DNA from: Phenylobacterium sp.
Lineage (GTDB): Bacteria; Pseudomonadota; Alphaproteobacteria; Caulobacterales; Caulobacteraceae
Assembly: GCF_030698145.1 (NCBI RefSeq)
Contig: NZ_JAUYNW010000011.1
Span: 33,954-97,953, forward strand
DNA length: 64,000 nucleotides
Direction of reading: 5' to 3'
Part shown: in pieces, positions 16,257 to 25,999 of the stretch
Numbering within the stretch: the first letter of the stretch is position 1
Layout of the letters: each line of letters begins with the position of its first letter
The notes under the pieces: generated by a model
Databases searched by the model: none
Told to the model about the DNA's origin: nothing
The model's input: the letters and a program-made list of their open reading frames with translations, nothing else
Position numbers and translations under genes: made by a program

Positions 16257-17159
16257 GTGTCTCGTCTCTTCAGCGCCTATGTGATCGTCGACTGGAGCGC
16301 GGCCGCCAAGCCGTCGACCGGGCCGGATTCCGTCTGGATCGGGGTGATGAAGCGCGATGTGCGCTTCCGCCTGGCCTATGAGAGCCACAACCCGGCCACC
16401 CGCGCCGAGGCCGAGAAGAAGCTGGCCGAGATCCTCGACGACCTGAAGAAGCGCGGCGAGCGGGCCCTGGTGGGCTTCGACTTCCCGCTGGGCTTTCCGC
16501 GCGGCCTGGCCGCGGGCCTCAACCTGCCGGGCGAGGCGCCCTGGCGCGCCGTCTGGGATCAACTCGCCAAGATGGTCACGGACAAGCCCAACAACGTGAA
16601 CAATCGCTTCGGCGTTGGTTCGGAGATCAACCGCCGACTGACCGGCGGACCCTTCCCGTTCTGGGGCTGTCCGCCCAAGGACGCCCTGACCACCCTTCAA
16701 CCCAAACGCACCAAGGCGCATGGACCCGGCGACCTGCCCGAGTTCCGCCACGCCGACCTTGCCGCCAAGGGCGCTTCGCCGATCTGGAAGCTCTATTACA
16801 ACGGCTCGGTGGGCGGCCAGGCGATCCTTGGCATCCCGGCGGTCCGGCGCATGAAGCTCGCCCGTGGCGACGGTCTTCGGGCCTGGCCGTTCGAGACGGG
16901 ATTCAAGACCCTGACCGAGGCCGACCTGGCCGGCGTCGAGGTGGTGGTGACCGAGGTCTATCCGTCGATCTTCAAGGCCCAACCGGTGCTCGGCGAGGTC
17001 AAGGACCAGACCCAGGTGCGGGTGACCGCCGAACACTTCGCCAAGCTGGACGAGGCGGGCAAGCTGGGCGCGATCTTCGGACCCTCCAAGACCGCCGCGG
17101 CCGACGTCGTGCTCGACGCCGAGCGTGAAGAGGGCTGGATTCTGGGCGTTCCGGCCTAG
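16257..17159 (+). CDS. Uncharacterised protein, probable RNase H-like fold (DUF429-like)
   Basis: A 300-residue soluble protein starting at GTG 16257 with GGAG upstream. It starts with MSRLFSAYVIVDWSAAAKPS, an acidic strand-and-Ser/Ala pattern like the first strand of RNase H-like folds. A second acidic segment follows (ALVGFDFPLGFPRGLAAGL) and a third near VVVTEVYPS. These three acidic strands suggest a metal-dependent active site related to DUF429. Similar alphaproteobacterial proteins are sometimes loosely annotated as cofactor-biosynthesis proteins; nothing here supports that. It ends on a CTAG shared with the convergent VanZ gene. Confidence 0.6.
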   Translation: MSRLFSAYVIVDWSAAAKPSTGPDSVWIGVMKRDVRFRLAYESHNPATRAEAEKKLAEILDDLKKRGERALVGFDFPLGFPRGLAAGLNLPGEAPWRAVWDQLAKMVTDKPNNVNNRFGVGSEINRRLTGGPFPFWGCPPKDALTTLQPKRTKAHGPGDLPEFRHADLAAKGASPIWKLYYNGSVGGQAILGIPAVRRMKLARGDGLRAWPFETGFKTLTEADLAGVEVVVTEVYPSIFKAQPVLGEVKDQTQVRVTAEHFAKLDEAGKLGAIFGPSKTAAADVVLDAEREEGWILGVPA

Positions 17160-17551
17160 GCGATCTCCGCCGCCTTGGCCGCCGACGCGCGGCGCTCCTC
17201 GTAAGGGGCGCTGCGCAGGGATTGAAGCCACATGGGCCCCCAGACGGCGAAGGCTCCGGCCGCGTCGGCCGCCAGGTCGCCGAGGCTGACGCCGCGCCCG
17301 ACCACCATCTGCGCGATCTCGATCGAGCCCCCCATCAACGTGGCGGCGAGCGCGATCTCCAGGCGGCGGTTCTTGCGGAAGGCGGCCATCATCAGGGCGG
17401 TCAGGCCGTAGAAGGCGATGAAATGCGCCGCCTTGTCGGCGGGCACGAAGGCCTTCTCCACGCCCTGGAACGGGCCGACCATGCCGACGACGCAGACCAG
17501 GCCTGCGGCGATCAGGAGGAACCGGGCGGCGTTCTGCGTGGACGGGACCAT
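17156..17551 (-). CDS. VanZ-like membrane protein
   Basis: A 131-residue membrane protein with four hydrophobic segments. The DKAAHFIAFYGLTALMM helix and the IEIAQMVVGRGVSLGDLAAD stretch are the VanZ-like signature (Asp-Lys-x-x-His and Glu-x-x-Q). VanZ relatives affect cell-envelope properties; the mechanism is not known. The protein stops at TAG within the same CTAG used by the convergent upstream gene. A separate MATE exporter gene lies 34 bp upstream on the same strand. Confidence 0.8.
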   Translation of the reverse strand: MVPSTQNAARFLLIAAGLVCVVGMVGPFQGVEKAFVPADKAAHFIAFYGLTALMMAAFRKNRRLEIALAATLMGGSIEIAQMVVGRGVSLGDLAADAAGAFAVWGPMWLQSLRSAPYEERRASAAKAAEIA

Positions 17552-17585
17552 GGCCCAGTCCTGACAGATCGCGATGAATCGATCG

Positions 17586-18959
17586 TCAAAGCGGCCGGCG
17601 GCTGAGCTGCCAAAACCGGGCGCTGAGTAGCCCGGCCGACAGGAACGAGGCGCCGACCACGCCCCAGACGATCCCGTTGAGGCCCAGGCCCATGGGGATG
17701 GCCAGCCACCAGGCCAGCGGCATCATCACGAACACATAGCTGGTCAGGTGGGTGAAGGTGGGCAGCCAGACGTCGCCCCGCGCCCGCAGCGCCTGGGCGA
17801 TCACCACCTGCAGGGCGTCCACCAGGAAGAACAGGCACGACAGCACCAGCGCGGCCGAGGCCATGGCGATCACGCGCGGATCGGAGGTGTAAGCCTGGCT
17901 GATGAGCCCGGCGGCGGGCCAGATCACCAGCGAGATCAACGCGCCGAAGACCGCGGTCATCGCAAAGCCGATAAGGCCGCCGCGCACGACGCCCGCCCGG
18001 TCGCGCGCGCCATAGGCGCGTCCGACCATCACCGCCGTCCCGGTCGACAGCCCCAGCGGGACCATGAAGACCAGGGCCGCCACGTTCAGCACCACGGCCC
18101 AGGCGGCCACCGTCAGCCCGCCCATCCAGCCGGCGAAGATGTTCATTGAAGCGAAGGCAGCGACTTCGAAGAAGTTGGAGGCGCCAGCGCCATAGCCGAT
18201 GCGGCGCTGCTCGTGCTCGGCGGCGCGATCGCGCTGCGGCTTGTCGAACACGCCGAGCGCGCGGCTCTCCTTCATCATCAGGATGAAGACCAGCATGGCG
18301 ATGGCCAGGAAGGTCCGCGCCCCGGTGGTCGCCCAGGCGCCGCCCACCGCGCCCATGGCGGGCAGGCCGAAGGTCCCCGGGACCAGCAGCAGCAGCAGGC
18401 CAAGGTTCACCGCGTTGGCGATCCACATCATCACCGCGCCTGGGCCCGGCCGGCCCAGGCCCTCCAGCCAGAAGCTGGCGGCGACGCTGAAGGCGTAGCC
18501 CGGCAGGGAGAGCGCGAAGATCAGCATGGCGCGGCTGGAGCCGTCGGCCAGGTCGGTCTCGAGCCCGATGGCGTGCAGGAAGGTCGGGCCGACCAGGAAG
18601 GTCACGACCATCGAGACCATGCCGATCCAAAAACTGTAGGCCAGGCCACGGCGCAGGACCGCGCCGGTGATCTCCCGCCGGCCCTCGCCAGTCGCCCGCG
18701 AGGTCATCACCTGGACGCCGGTGAGCAGGCCCACGGCCATGGTCACCACCACGCTGGTCGGGGCCCAGGCCAGGGCATGATAGCCTAGCTCCGTCGCCGA
18801 GAAGCGGCCGACGACGATGGCGTCCGACAGGCCCATCACCATGATGCCCAGGCGCGACAGCACCACCGGCCAGGAGAGCTTCCATAGCTCGGCCGTTTCC
18901 TTGCGGACGACATCTTGTTCGCGCCCTTCCGGAAGGGTCGCGTGGGCCGGATCGGCCAT
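17586..18959 (-). CDS. MATE-family multidrug/sodium efflux protein
   Basis: Inner-membrane exporter of 457 residues with about 12 helices in two homologous halves. The N-terminal ETAELWKLSWPVVLSRLGIM and GLSDAIVVGRFSATELGYHA motifs are typical of NorM-like MATE proteins, as are the matching ATNxxN-like and GTAVMVGRAYGARD regions of the second half. ATG 18959 is preferred; an in-frame TTG at 18977 lacks a ribosome-binding site. Substrates of MATE proteins are cationic or amphipathic compounds; the particular substrate cannot be read. Confidence 0.9.
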   Translation of the reverse strand: MADPAHATLPEGREQDVVRKETAELWKLSWPVVLSRLGIMVMGLSDAIVVGRFSATELGYHALAWAPTSVVVTMAVGLLTGVQVMTSRATGEGRREITGAVLRRGLAYSFWIGMVSMVVTFLVGPTFLHAIGLETDLADGSSRAMLIFALSLPGYAFSVAASFWLEGLGRPGPGAVMMWIANAVNLGLLLLLVPGTFGLPAMGAVGGAWATTGARTFLAIAMLVFILMMKESRALGVFDKPQRDRAAEHEQRRIGYGAGASNFFEVAAFASMNIFAGWMGGLTVAAWAVVLNVAALVFMVPLGLSTGTAVMVGRAYGARDRAGVVRGGLIGFAMTAVFGALISLVIWPAAGLISQAYTSDPRVIAMASAALVLSCLFFLVDALQVVIAQALRARGDVWLPTFTHLTSYVFVMMPLAWWLAIPMGLGLNGIVWGVVGASFLSAGLLSARFWQLSRRPL

Positions 18960-19074
18960 TTCAGCGCCTGTTTTCAAAGAAGCGCGGAAAGTGGCCGTTC
19001 ATCGGGACGGCGGCAAGCGAAGCTTGGACGACGGCGCCGCTTTTCCAGGCGCCGGTGGCCCCGATGGCACAGGA

Positions 19075-19875
19075 TCAGCGGCGGCGGGCCGTGTGGATCG
19101 CCGTGACCATGTTGCGCTCCACCTTGCCTGCGAATTCCCGCTCGGCGATTTCCATCAGGGCGTCCAGCAGCCGCTCGCGCGCCTCCGGCGGCCGGGCGTT
19201 GATCTCGGAATAGGTGGCGTAGAGGGCGCGGACGCCCGGAGGGCCCAGTGTCAGGGTCCAGGACAGGGACTGGTAGGCGATGTCTTCGAAGACGCCCGCC
19301 GCCTCCAGCTCCGCCGCTCGCCGCACGTGGTCCTCACCGAAACTCAGTTCCCGCACCGCGCCAGCCGCGGGGCTGCGGCTCTCGCCCAACAGGCCGACCG
19401 TGGCCTCGTGAAAGGCGTCGTGGCGACGTTCGTCGCCGAAGACGTTCCAGACCATGGCCCACCAGCCGCCAGGCCTCAGCAGCCGCGCGACCTGGGCGAG
19501 GCCGGCCTCGGCCTCGACCCAGTGGAACGAGGTCGCCGCCAGGCCGAGGTCGAATCTGGCGCTCGGAAGCGGCGTTTCTTCAAAGGGTTCGGCGAGAACC
19601 TGAAGGTCCTCAGTCGGCAGGCTCGCCCGCAGGAAGGCTGCCAGTCTCGGATCGGGCTCGATGGCGGCAAGCGGCGCCGCGCCGATATGCAACAGGCGTC
19701 CGGTGGCGATCCCCGTCCCAGCGCCCACCTCGAAGGTCGGCGTGCCAGGCCTCAGTCCGCAGCGTTCGCGCAAGATGTCGTAGACGAATTCCGGATAGCC
19801 CGGCCGGGCGGCATGGTAGCCGGCCGGATCGCCGCCGAAGACCGAGCGGCCCAGGCGGCGATCCAGCTGGGTCAT
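19075..19875 (-). CDS. Class I SAM-dependent methyltransferase
   Basis: Methyltransferase of 266 residues. The N-terminal half holds motif I as PTFEVGAGTGIATGRLL (about residues 45-61), motif II AIEPDPRLAAFL, and the post-motif LGLAATSFHWVEAEAGLAQVARLLRPGGWWAMVW pattern typical of the UbiE/Methyltransf_11 group. The substrate is unknown. It starts 7 nt after the stop of the class II DAHP synthase gene on the same strand and is probably co-transcribed with it. Confidence 0.88.
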   Translation of the reverse strand: MTQLDRRLGRSVFGGDPAGYHAARPGYPEFVYDILRERCGLRPGTPTFEVGAGTGIATGRLLHIGAAPLAAIEPDPRLAAFLRASLPTEDLQVLAEPFEETPLPSARFDLGLAATSFHWVEAEAGLAQVARLLRPGGWWAMVWNVFGDERRHDAFHEATVGLLGESRSPAAGAVRELSFGEDHVRRAAELEAAGVFEDIAYQSLSWTLTLGPPGVRALYATYSEINARPPEARERLLDALMEIAEREFAGKVERNMVTAIHTARRR

Positions 19876-19882
19876 CGACGGT

Positions 19883-21262
19883 TCAGACCGCCGCGCGCAG
19901 GGCCGCGTCGATCCGCTCTTCCTTCAGCTTCTCGGCCACCAGGAAGGCCAGCTCCAGGGCCTGCTCGCCGTTCAGCCGCGGGTCGCAGTGGGTGTGGTAG
20001 CGGTCGGCCAGGTCGCCCTCGGTGAGCGCGCGGGCGCCGCCCAGGCACTCGGTGACGTTCTGGCCGGTCATCTCCAGATGGACCCCGCCGGGGTGAACGC
20101 CGTGGGCCTTGCAGACCTCCACGAAGCTCTTCACCTCCGACAGGATGCGGTCGAAGGGTCGCGTCTTGTAGCCGTTGTTGGCGGTGAGCGTGTTGCCGTG
20201 CATCGGGTCGATGGCCCAGACCACCGTGCGGCCGGAACGCTTGGTGGCGTCCAGCAGACGCGGCAGGCGCGCCTCGATCTTGTCGTGGCCAAAGCGGCCG
20301 TACAGCGTCAGGCGGCCGGGCTCGTCCTTGGGGTTGAGCGCCTCCATCAGCCGCAGCAGGTCGTCCGGCTCCATGGTGGGGCCGCACTTGACGCCGATCG
20401 GGTTGCGGATGCCGCGGAAGTACTCGACGTGGGCGCCGGCCAGGTCGCGGGTGCGCTCGCCGATCCAAACCAGGTGGGCGGAGGTGTCGTACCACTCGCC
20501 TGAGGTGGAATCGACGCGAGTCATGGCCTCCTCGAAGCCCAGCAGCAGGGCCTCGTGGCTGGTGAAGAACTCCACCCGATGCAGGTCGGGCTGGCTCTCC
20601 GGGGTGACCCCGATGGCGGCCATGAAGGTCAGGGCCTCGCTAATCTTTTCCGACAGCTCGCGGTACTTGGCGCCCTGGGGGCTGTCGGCCACGAAGCCCA
20701 GCGTCCAGCGGTGAATGTTGTAGAGGTCGGCATAGCCACCGCCCGCGAAGGCGCGCAGCAGGTTCAGCGTCGAGGCCGACTGGCCATAGGCCTGCAGCAG
20801 GCGCTGGGGGTCGGGCACGCGGCTGGCGGCGTTGAAGTCCATGCCATTGATGATGTCGCCGCGATAGGAGGGCAGCTCCACCCCATCGATGGTTTCGGTC
20901 GGCGCCGAGCGCGGCTTGGCGAACTGGCCGGCCATGCGGCCCACCTTCACCACGGGCTTTCCACCGGCGAAGGTCAGCACCACCGCCATCTGTAGGATCA
21001 GGCGGAAGGTGTCGCGGATGTTGTCGGCGTGGAATTCCTTGAAGCTCTCGGCGCAGTCGCCGCCCTGCAGCAGGAAGGCCTTGCCCGCGGCCACGTCGCC
21101 CAGCAGGCTCTTCAGCCGCCGCGCCTCACCGGCGAACACCAGCGGCGGCATGCCGCGCAGGGTCTGTTCGACCCCGGCCAGGGCCGCGGGATCCGGATAG
21201 TCGGTCGGCAGATGCTTTGCGGGTTTCTTTCTCCACGAGGCAGGCGTCCAGTGTTCGGTCAT
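19883..21262 (-). CDS. 3-deoxy-7-phosphoheptulonate synthase, class II
   Basis: First enzyme of the shikimate pathway, joining phosphoenolpyruvate and erythrose 4-phosphate. It is a plant-type (class II) enzyme of 459 residues. The start is ATG 21262 ([20 protein letters not shown]) with GCGGAG upstream. Class II hallmarks are [36 protein letters not shown], the [11 protein letters not shown] segment and the DPMHGNT and [12 protein letters not shown] metal/PEP site. It supplies aromatic amino acids. A methyltransferase gene follows closely. Confidence 0.95.
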   Translation of the reverse strand: MTEHWTPASWRKKPAKHLPTDYPDPAALAGVEQTLRGMPPLVFAGEARRLKSLLGDVAAGKAFLLQGGDCAESFKEFHADNIRDTFRLILQMAVVLTFAGGKPVVKVGRMAGQFAKPRSAPTETIDGVELPSYRGDIINGMDFNAASRVPDPQRLLQAYGQSASTLNLLRAFAGGGYADLYNIHRWTLGFVADSPQGAKYRELSEKISEALTFMAAIGVTPESQPDLHRVEFFTSHEALLLGFEEAMTRVDSTSGEWYDTSAHLVWIGERTRDLAGAHVEYFRGIRNPIGVKCGPTMEPDDLLRLMEALNPKDEPGRLTLYGRFGHDKIEARLPRLLDATKRSGRTVVWAIDPMHGNTLTANNGYKTRPFDRILSEVKSFVEVCKAHGVHPGGVHLEMTGQNVTECLGGARALTEGDLADRYHTHCDPRLNGEQALELAFLVAEKLKEERIDAALRAAV

Positions 21263-21339
21263 CGGGTCAAACTCCGCGCTCGACGAGGCGCCGCGCCTTC
21301 TACTCCGGAAAGGCGCGACGCATCCAGTCCCCGGCGACA

Positions 21340-22269
21340 TCAGGGATTGGCATCCAGGAACGCCGTCCGCACGGCCGCCCAGCCCTCGGGACGGGTGATG
21401 AGCCCTGTATGATCGAGACCGGGGACGAGCCTCACGCGCAGATCCGGCTTGGCCGGACGCAGGGCCGCCTCATAGCGCTCTGCGTGGAATTGCTGGTCCT
21501 CGACCCCCGCCACCACGGTCAGCGGTTGGGGCATTTCGCGCGCGGCGGCGCGATAGTCACCGACGCTGTAGTTCATGGCCAGCCGATAGGAATAGGCCGG
21601 CGTGGAGCCGGAGGCCCGGTCCGGCGGCACGGCGAACGCGATCACGCGATGGGCGTCCCAGGCGTGAATGCCCATCCTGTTCGCCAAGCCGATGAGCACC
21701 ATGGCGGGGAAGTCGATCCTGGCCCATCCGCCGGTCCGCGGTCGCGCCACGTTCGAGGGGAAGGGGAAGGCCGGGGCCAGGGCGATGACGTGGTCGAACG
21801 CCTCGCCGCCGGGCGCCCCCGCCGCCCGCAGCGCGAAGGCGCCTCCGGCGGAAAAGCCAATCAGGGTGATCCTGGCGTTGGGCCGCTCTCGTCGGACCCG
21901 GACGACAAGATCGGCGAGATCGTCTTCCAGTTGGCCGATGCGATCGATGTCGCCCCGCGGCCCCGAGGCGCCGTGCCCCCGCACATCGGGCGCGAGCACC
22001 GTGGCGCCGGTCGCGTGAAGGCTGCGCGCCAGGGGATGGACGAACAGGCTCTGGCCCGCCGAGCCGTGCAGGAGGATCGCCACCCGCCCGTCGCCGGGAT
22101 AGGCGCGATAGGCCAGGCGCCTGCCGTCACGGGCCAGGTAGTGCGAGATTGGCGGCGGATCGCTCCATCCTTGCGCGATTGCTTCGCCCGGACTGGCGCG
22201 GTCAGGCGCGGCGGTCGCGACCAGGGGAGCGATAGCGAGGCAGATGAGCAGGATCGCGCGGCGTGGCAT
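21340..22269 (-). CDS. Exported alpha/beta hydrolase
   Basis: Serine hydrolase of 309 residues with an N-terminal signal sequence ([20 protein letters not shown]). The fold is shown by [12 protein letters not shown] (oxyanion loop), the nucleophile elbow [12 protein letters not shown] (Ser in GFSAGG), and a late LDHTGL with the catalytic His. The general pattern is that of a small-substrate esterase or lysophospholipase, periplasmic or lipid-anchored. The AraC-type regulator encoded 105 bp upstream on the same strand may control it. The substrate is unknown. Confidence 0.85.
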   Translation of the reverse strand: MPRRAILLICLAIAPLVATAAPDRASPGEAIAQGWSDPPPISHYLARDGRRLAYRAYPGDGRVAILLHGSAGQSLFVHPLARSLHATGATVLAPDVRGHGASGPRGDIDRIGQLEDDLADLVVRVRRERPNARITLIGFSAGGAFALRAAGAPGGEAFDHVIALAPAFPFPSNVARPRTGGWARIDFPAMVLIGLANRMGIHAWDAHRVIAFAVPPDRASGSTPAYSYRLAMNYSVGDYRAAAREMPQPLTVVAGVEDQQFHAERYEAALRPAKPDLRVRLVPGLDHTGLITRPEGWAAVRTAFLDANP

Positions 22270-22374
22270 GGCGAGGGTTCCGGAACCGGGACAGGCGGCG
22301 TCCCATCGGCCGTCCTGGCGACGTCGGCGCCCGGCGTCTCGCCGGCTTTCGAAGGCGGCTGGCCGTTTCCGAAA

Positions 22375-23412
22375 TCAGCCGGTCCGCGCGCGACGCCGAT
22401 ACTCGGTCGGCGTCAGTCCGGTCCGCGTCTTGAACGCCCGGTTGAACGGTCCGACGGAGGCGAACCCGGTGTCCAGCGCGATGGTGAGGACAGGCACGCC
22501 ATCCTGCTCCGGGTCGGCCAAGGCCTGCGCGGCCTCATCGACGCGATAGCCGTTGACGAAGGCGGCGAAATTGCGATGTCCCAAGCCGGCGTTGATCAGC
22601 CGCCGCAACCGATGTTCAGGCAGGGCCAGCCGCCCGGCGAGAGAGGCGACGGTGAGGTCCGATCGATAGGCGCGTTCGACCGACATGAGACTCTGGAGGC
22701 GCTCCAGCAGCACCGGGTCGACCGGTTCGACGACGCGCGCCGCCGTCGGGTGACCACCGCCTTCGAAGAGGCCCCCTGTCCGGGCGCGCAGCAGCTCCCA
22801 GAGCACGGCGAAGGTCGCGGCCAGGACGCTCCCGCTCATGATCAGGCTGACGCTGGCGGGACCGGCCGACGAGTCAAAGGCGACGGCGAGCCCGGTGTTC
22901 AGCATGGTCGCGCCCGCGAAGGCGACGACCAGCAGCACCCTCAGCCGCCGACGAGCGTTCACCAGGTCGTCGCGCCAGGTCGCGGCGGTCTCCAGCAGCG
23001 CCAAGCCGGCGAAGGCCAACGCCATGAAGGCTGTCGCCAGGTCCAGGGCCGTGGAGATCGCCGGCGCCGCCGCGGCGGTCAAACCCGCCGCGAGACCGCC
23101 TGCGACCGGTATCGACCAGGCCAGCAACCACCAGGCTCGGGGCCGCCGGCCCTCGCGGAACAGAGATCGGGCGAGGAGCCACGCGACGGCCGGATTGCCC
23201 GAGGTCAGGGCCAGGGCCGCGACGTGCAAGGGACTGGGCTGGAACTCGAATCCGGGCGCCGAGCACCAGGCGTGGGCCGCGACGCCGACGGCGAAGGCGG
23301 CGCTGAGCCACGAGGCGTCGCCGCGCGCGCCAGCTCGAAGGATCAAGCCGGCGGCCAGGATCGCCAGGCCTCCAACCGCGCCGCGCGCGACGAGGTCCAG
23401 CACCTCCAGCAT
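22375..23412 (-). CDS. Membrane-anchored AraC-family transcriptional regulator
   Basis: A 345-residue regulator beginning at ATG 23412 (MLEVLDLVARGAVGGLAILA). The N-terminal ~210 residues hold about seven hydrophobic helices; the C-terminal part is an AraC/XylS DNA-binding domain (about 240-340) with LASLAGRLALPEHRLRRLIN-like helix-turn-helix and the second motif VLTIALDTGFASVGPFNRAF, FKTRTGLTPTEYRR. Membrane-linked AraC regulators of this layout sense signals in the membrane. Its ATG overlaps the O-antigen ligase stop as TAATG. Likely controls neighbours such as the hydrolase; this is inference. Confidence 0.85.
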   Translation of the reverse strand: MLEVLDLVARGAVGGLAILAAGLILRAGARGDASWLSAAFAVGVAAHAWCSAPGFEFQPSPLHVAALALTSGNPAVAWLLARSLFREGRRPRAWWLLAWSIPVAGGLAAGLTAAAAPAISTALDLATAFMALAFAGLALLETAATWRDDLVNARRRLRVLLVVAFAGATMLNTGLAVAFDSSAGPASVSLIMSGSVLAATFAVLWELLRARTGGLFEGGGHPTAARVVEPVDPVLLERLQSLMSVERAYRSDLTVASLAGRLALPEHRLRRLINAGLGHRNFAAFVNGYRVDEAAQALADPEQDGVPVLTIALDTGFASVGPFNRAFKTRTGLTPTEYRRRARTG

Positions 23413-24608
23413 TAGCCGGCTCGCGCCGCGGGCTGCCGCGCCGCGAGCACGCAGGCGGCTGCCGCCAGGGCGCCGATGGCCAGGAACCACTCCTGCCAGA
23501 CACCGAACGAGAAGGCCGAATAGGTCAGATAGGCCGCCGCCGTGGCCGCCCCGACCGCGCGGGCGGGATCGCGCCGCTTGTGGCCGAGGCCCCACAGGAT
23601 GCTGGCCCAGAACACCGCCGCGGCCATGGCGCCGATCAGGCCGAGCTCCAGCCAGAGCTGCAGGGCCGCATCGTGCGGGTGCAGTTTGATCCCCGGCGAG
23701 AACATCCGGCTGGCGTCCAGGCCCCAGCCGCGCGAGGGGTGATCGCCGATCCAGGCTACAGCGCGGCGCCAATAGCCCATCCGCAGGGCCCAGGAGGTGG
23801 GCACGTTGGCCTCGACCAGCGCGTAGGCTCCAGCCTTCTGCGCCAGCCAGACCAGGGCGGGCGCGCTGAGGAAGAAGACGCCGGTCACGGCGGCCAGCAC
23901 CCGAGGCCCGATGCGCGGCCATTGATGGACTGTGAGGCCCGCGAGTGCGGCGGCGGCCAGGGCGACAGCGGGCGCGTCCGTGGCGAACAGCAGGGCGACA
24001 CCCAGGCTGCCGGCGACCATCGGCGCAATCAGCCAACGACTCTGTCCGGTGCGCAGCGCTGCGAGCGCGCCGGCCGGGGTCAGTAGCGCCAGGACGAAGC
24101 CCGCCTGGGCGACGTTGCGGATGGCGAGATCGGGACGGATCGGATCGCCCATCGCCTCACGCAGGGTGCGGTAGACCAAGGCCCCGGTGGCGGTCTCCAC
24201 GCTGAGCAGCAGGCCCAGCGCGGCCAGGCCCCAGGCCAGGATGCGCAGGGCCGCCGTCCGAGTCGGCGGCGAGGCGTCGCGGGCGGCGCAGACCACCGCC
24301 CAATAGAGCGCGGCCTGGACGATCAGCTTGAAAGCGGTGGCGCCCTCCAGGTCCGTCGGCGTGTAGGGGCTCCAGGCCATTGAGCCCAGGGACCAGGCCA
24401 GGATCACCACAAGGGCGATCGCCGCCGGGCGGTCGGTGTCGGCCACCCTGAGCCCCCGCAGCGTCAGCAGGCCCGCCAGGCCGACCAGCGGCGCGAAGGC
24501 CAGCGGCCCGCCCCAGCCGGCGAACGGGATGAGGACGAACAGGCCCGCGAGGACGGCTCCCGACCAGGCCGACGCCCGCGCCTGAGGGTTCGCCGCCCGC
24601 TCGGTCAT
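23412..24608 (-). CDS. O-antigen ligase-like membrane protein
   Basis: A 398-residue polytopic inner-membrane protein with about 11 hydrophobic segments. It starts at ATG 24608, overlapping the glutathione reductase stop as ATGA. The periplasmic loop with GDHPSRGWGLDASR followed by LHPHDAALQLWLELGL is the Wzy/WaaL-type signature (Asp-His-Pro and the His-Asn/Asp-x-x-Leu-Q motif). These proteins join polysaccharides to lipid A core or polymerise surface glycans. No other glycan genes are adjacent, so the specific polymer is unknown. Confidence 0.82.
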   Translation of the reverse strand: MTERAANPQARASAWSGAVLAGLFVLIPFAGWGGPLAFAPLVGLAGLLTLRGLRVADTDRPAAIALVVILAWSLGSMAWSPYTPTDLEGATAFKLIVQAALYWAVVCAARDASPPTRTAALRILAWGLAALGLLLSVETATGALVYRTLREAMGDPIRPDLAIRNVAQAGFVLALLTPAGALAALRTGQSRWLIAPMVAGSLGVALLFATDAPAVALAAAALAGLTVHQWPRIGPRVLAAVTGVFFLSAPALVWLAQKAGAYALVEANVPTSWALRMGYWRRAVAWIGDHPSRGWGLDASRMFSPGIKLHPHDAALQLWLELGLIGAMAAAVFWASILWGLGHKRRDPARAVGAATAAAYLTYSAFSFGVWQEWFLAIGALAAAACVLAARQPAARAG

Positions 24609-25987
24609 GCGGTCGCGCCGAGCTCCTGGGGCGCATACTTCTCGCGCATGGTGACCAGTTCCTCGGCCAGGGTCGGGTGGACCGCGCAGGTGGAATCCCA
24701 CTGCGGCTTGGTCACCCCCATCTTCAGCGCGATGGCGGCCATCTGGATAATCTCCGGCGCGTCGGGCCCGACCACATGACAACCCAGCACCTTCTGGCTG
24801 GCGGCCTCGACCACCAGCTTGATCATGCAGCGCTCCTCGCCGCCATAGAAGGTCGTCTTCATCGGCCGGAAGCGCGAGAGGTAGATGTCGACCTTGCCAT
24901 GCTGGTGACGTGCGTCGGCTTCGGACAGGCCCACCGACCCCACCGGCGGCTGCGAGAACACCGCCGAGGCGACCATGTCGTGATCGAAGCTGGTCGGGGT
25001 GTCGTAGAACTCGGTCTGGGCGAAGGCCGCGCCCTCTCGGATCGCCACCGGGGTCAGGTTGATGCGGTCGGTGACGTCGCCGACCGCCCAGATATTGTCG
25101 ACATTGGTCTTGGAGAACTTGTCGACGGCCACGGCTCCGGCCTCGTTCAGCTTCACCCCGGCCGCCTGCAGGCCCAGGCCGTCGGTGTAGGGCTTCCGCC
25201 CAGTGGCGAACATGACCAGGTCGGTCTCGATGGCCGAGCCGGAGCTCATGTTGCTGCGATAGCCCGTGGCGGTCTTCTCGATGCTGGCGTGTTCGCTGCC
25301 CAGGACGATCTTCACGCCGCGTTTCGTCATCTCTTCCGTGACATGGGCGCGGATGTTGTCGTCGAAGCCGCGCAGGATGTTGGCCCCGCGATAGACCAGG
25401 GTGGTGTCCACCCCCAGGCCGTTGAAGATGCCGGCGAACTCCACGGCGATGTAGCCCCCACCGGCGATCATGATCGACTTGGGCAGTTCGGCCAGGTGGA
25501 AGGCCTCTTCCGAGGTGATGATGTGCTCGGCGCCGGCGAAGTCGGTCGGCTTCCAGGGCCGGCCGCCCGTGGCGATCAGGATCTTGCCCGCCGTGACGCT
25601 CCCCTTGCCTTCCAGCTCGACGGTGTGGGCGTCCTTGAGGCGGGCCTTGGCGTGGACGATCTCGGCGCCGGCGTTGGAGAGGTTGGTGACATAGATGCCC
25701 GACAGGCGGGCGATCTCGCGGTCCTTGGCGTCGAGGAAGGTCTTCCAGTCGAAGGTCGCCTGGCTGGCCGACCAGCCATAGCCCTGGGCGATCTCGGCGT
25801 TGTGGGCGAACTCCGAGGCGTAGACCATGAACTTCTTGGGCACGCAGCCGCGGATCACGCAGGTGCCGCCGACGCGATGTTCCTCAGCCACGCCCACCTT
25901 GGCGCCGCTCATGGCCGCGAGCCTGGCCGCCCGCACGCCGCCCGAGCCCGCGCCGATCACGAAGAGGTCGTAGTCGTAGTTCGCCAA
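24605..25987 (-). CDS. gor: Glutathione-disulfide reductase
   Basis: FAD/NADPH flavoenzyme of 460 residues that regenerates reduced glutathione. The start is TTG 25987 with AAGGAG spaced 10 nt. The N-terminal FAD loop is FVIGAGSGGVRAARLAA, redox-active disulfide CVIRGCVPKK, NADPH loop IAGGGYIAVEFA, and C-terminal HPTLAEELVTM with the catalytic His-Glu. Length fits Gor. It sits between rpiA (12 bp upstream) and the O-antigen ligase gene, with overlapping codons, so the minus-strand block is probably one transcript. Confidence 0.95.
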   Translation of the reverse strand: MANYDYDLFVIGAGSGGVRAARLAAMSGAKVGVAEEHRVGGTCVIRGCVPKKFMVYASEFAHNAEIAQGYGWSASQATFDWKTFLDAKDREIARLSGIYVTNLSNAGAEIVHAKARLKDAHTVELEGKGSVTAGKILIATGGRPWKPTDFAGAEHIITSEEAFHLAELPKSIMIAGGGYIAVEFAGIFNGLGVDTTLVYRGANILRGFDDNIRAHVTEEMTKRGVKIVLGSEHASIEKTATGYRSNMSSGSAIETDLVMFATGRKPYTDGLGLQAAGVKLNEAGAVAVDKFSKTNVDNIWAVGDVTDRINLTPVAIREGAAFAQTEFYDTPTSFDHDMVASAVFSQPPVGSVGLSEADARHQHGKVDIYLSRFRPMKTTFYGGEERCMIKLVVEAASQKVLGCHVVGPDAPEIIQMAAIALKMGVTKPQWDSTCAVHPTLAEELVTMREKYAPQELGATA

Positions 25988-25999
25988 GACGGGCGCTCC

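Noticed and set aside
17512..18885. Second minus-strand open frame overlapping the MATE gene
   Set aside because: Out of frame with the MATE protein and Arg/Gly/Asp-repetitive; the MATE frame shows membrane helices.
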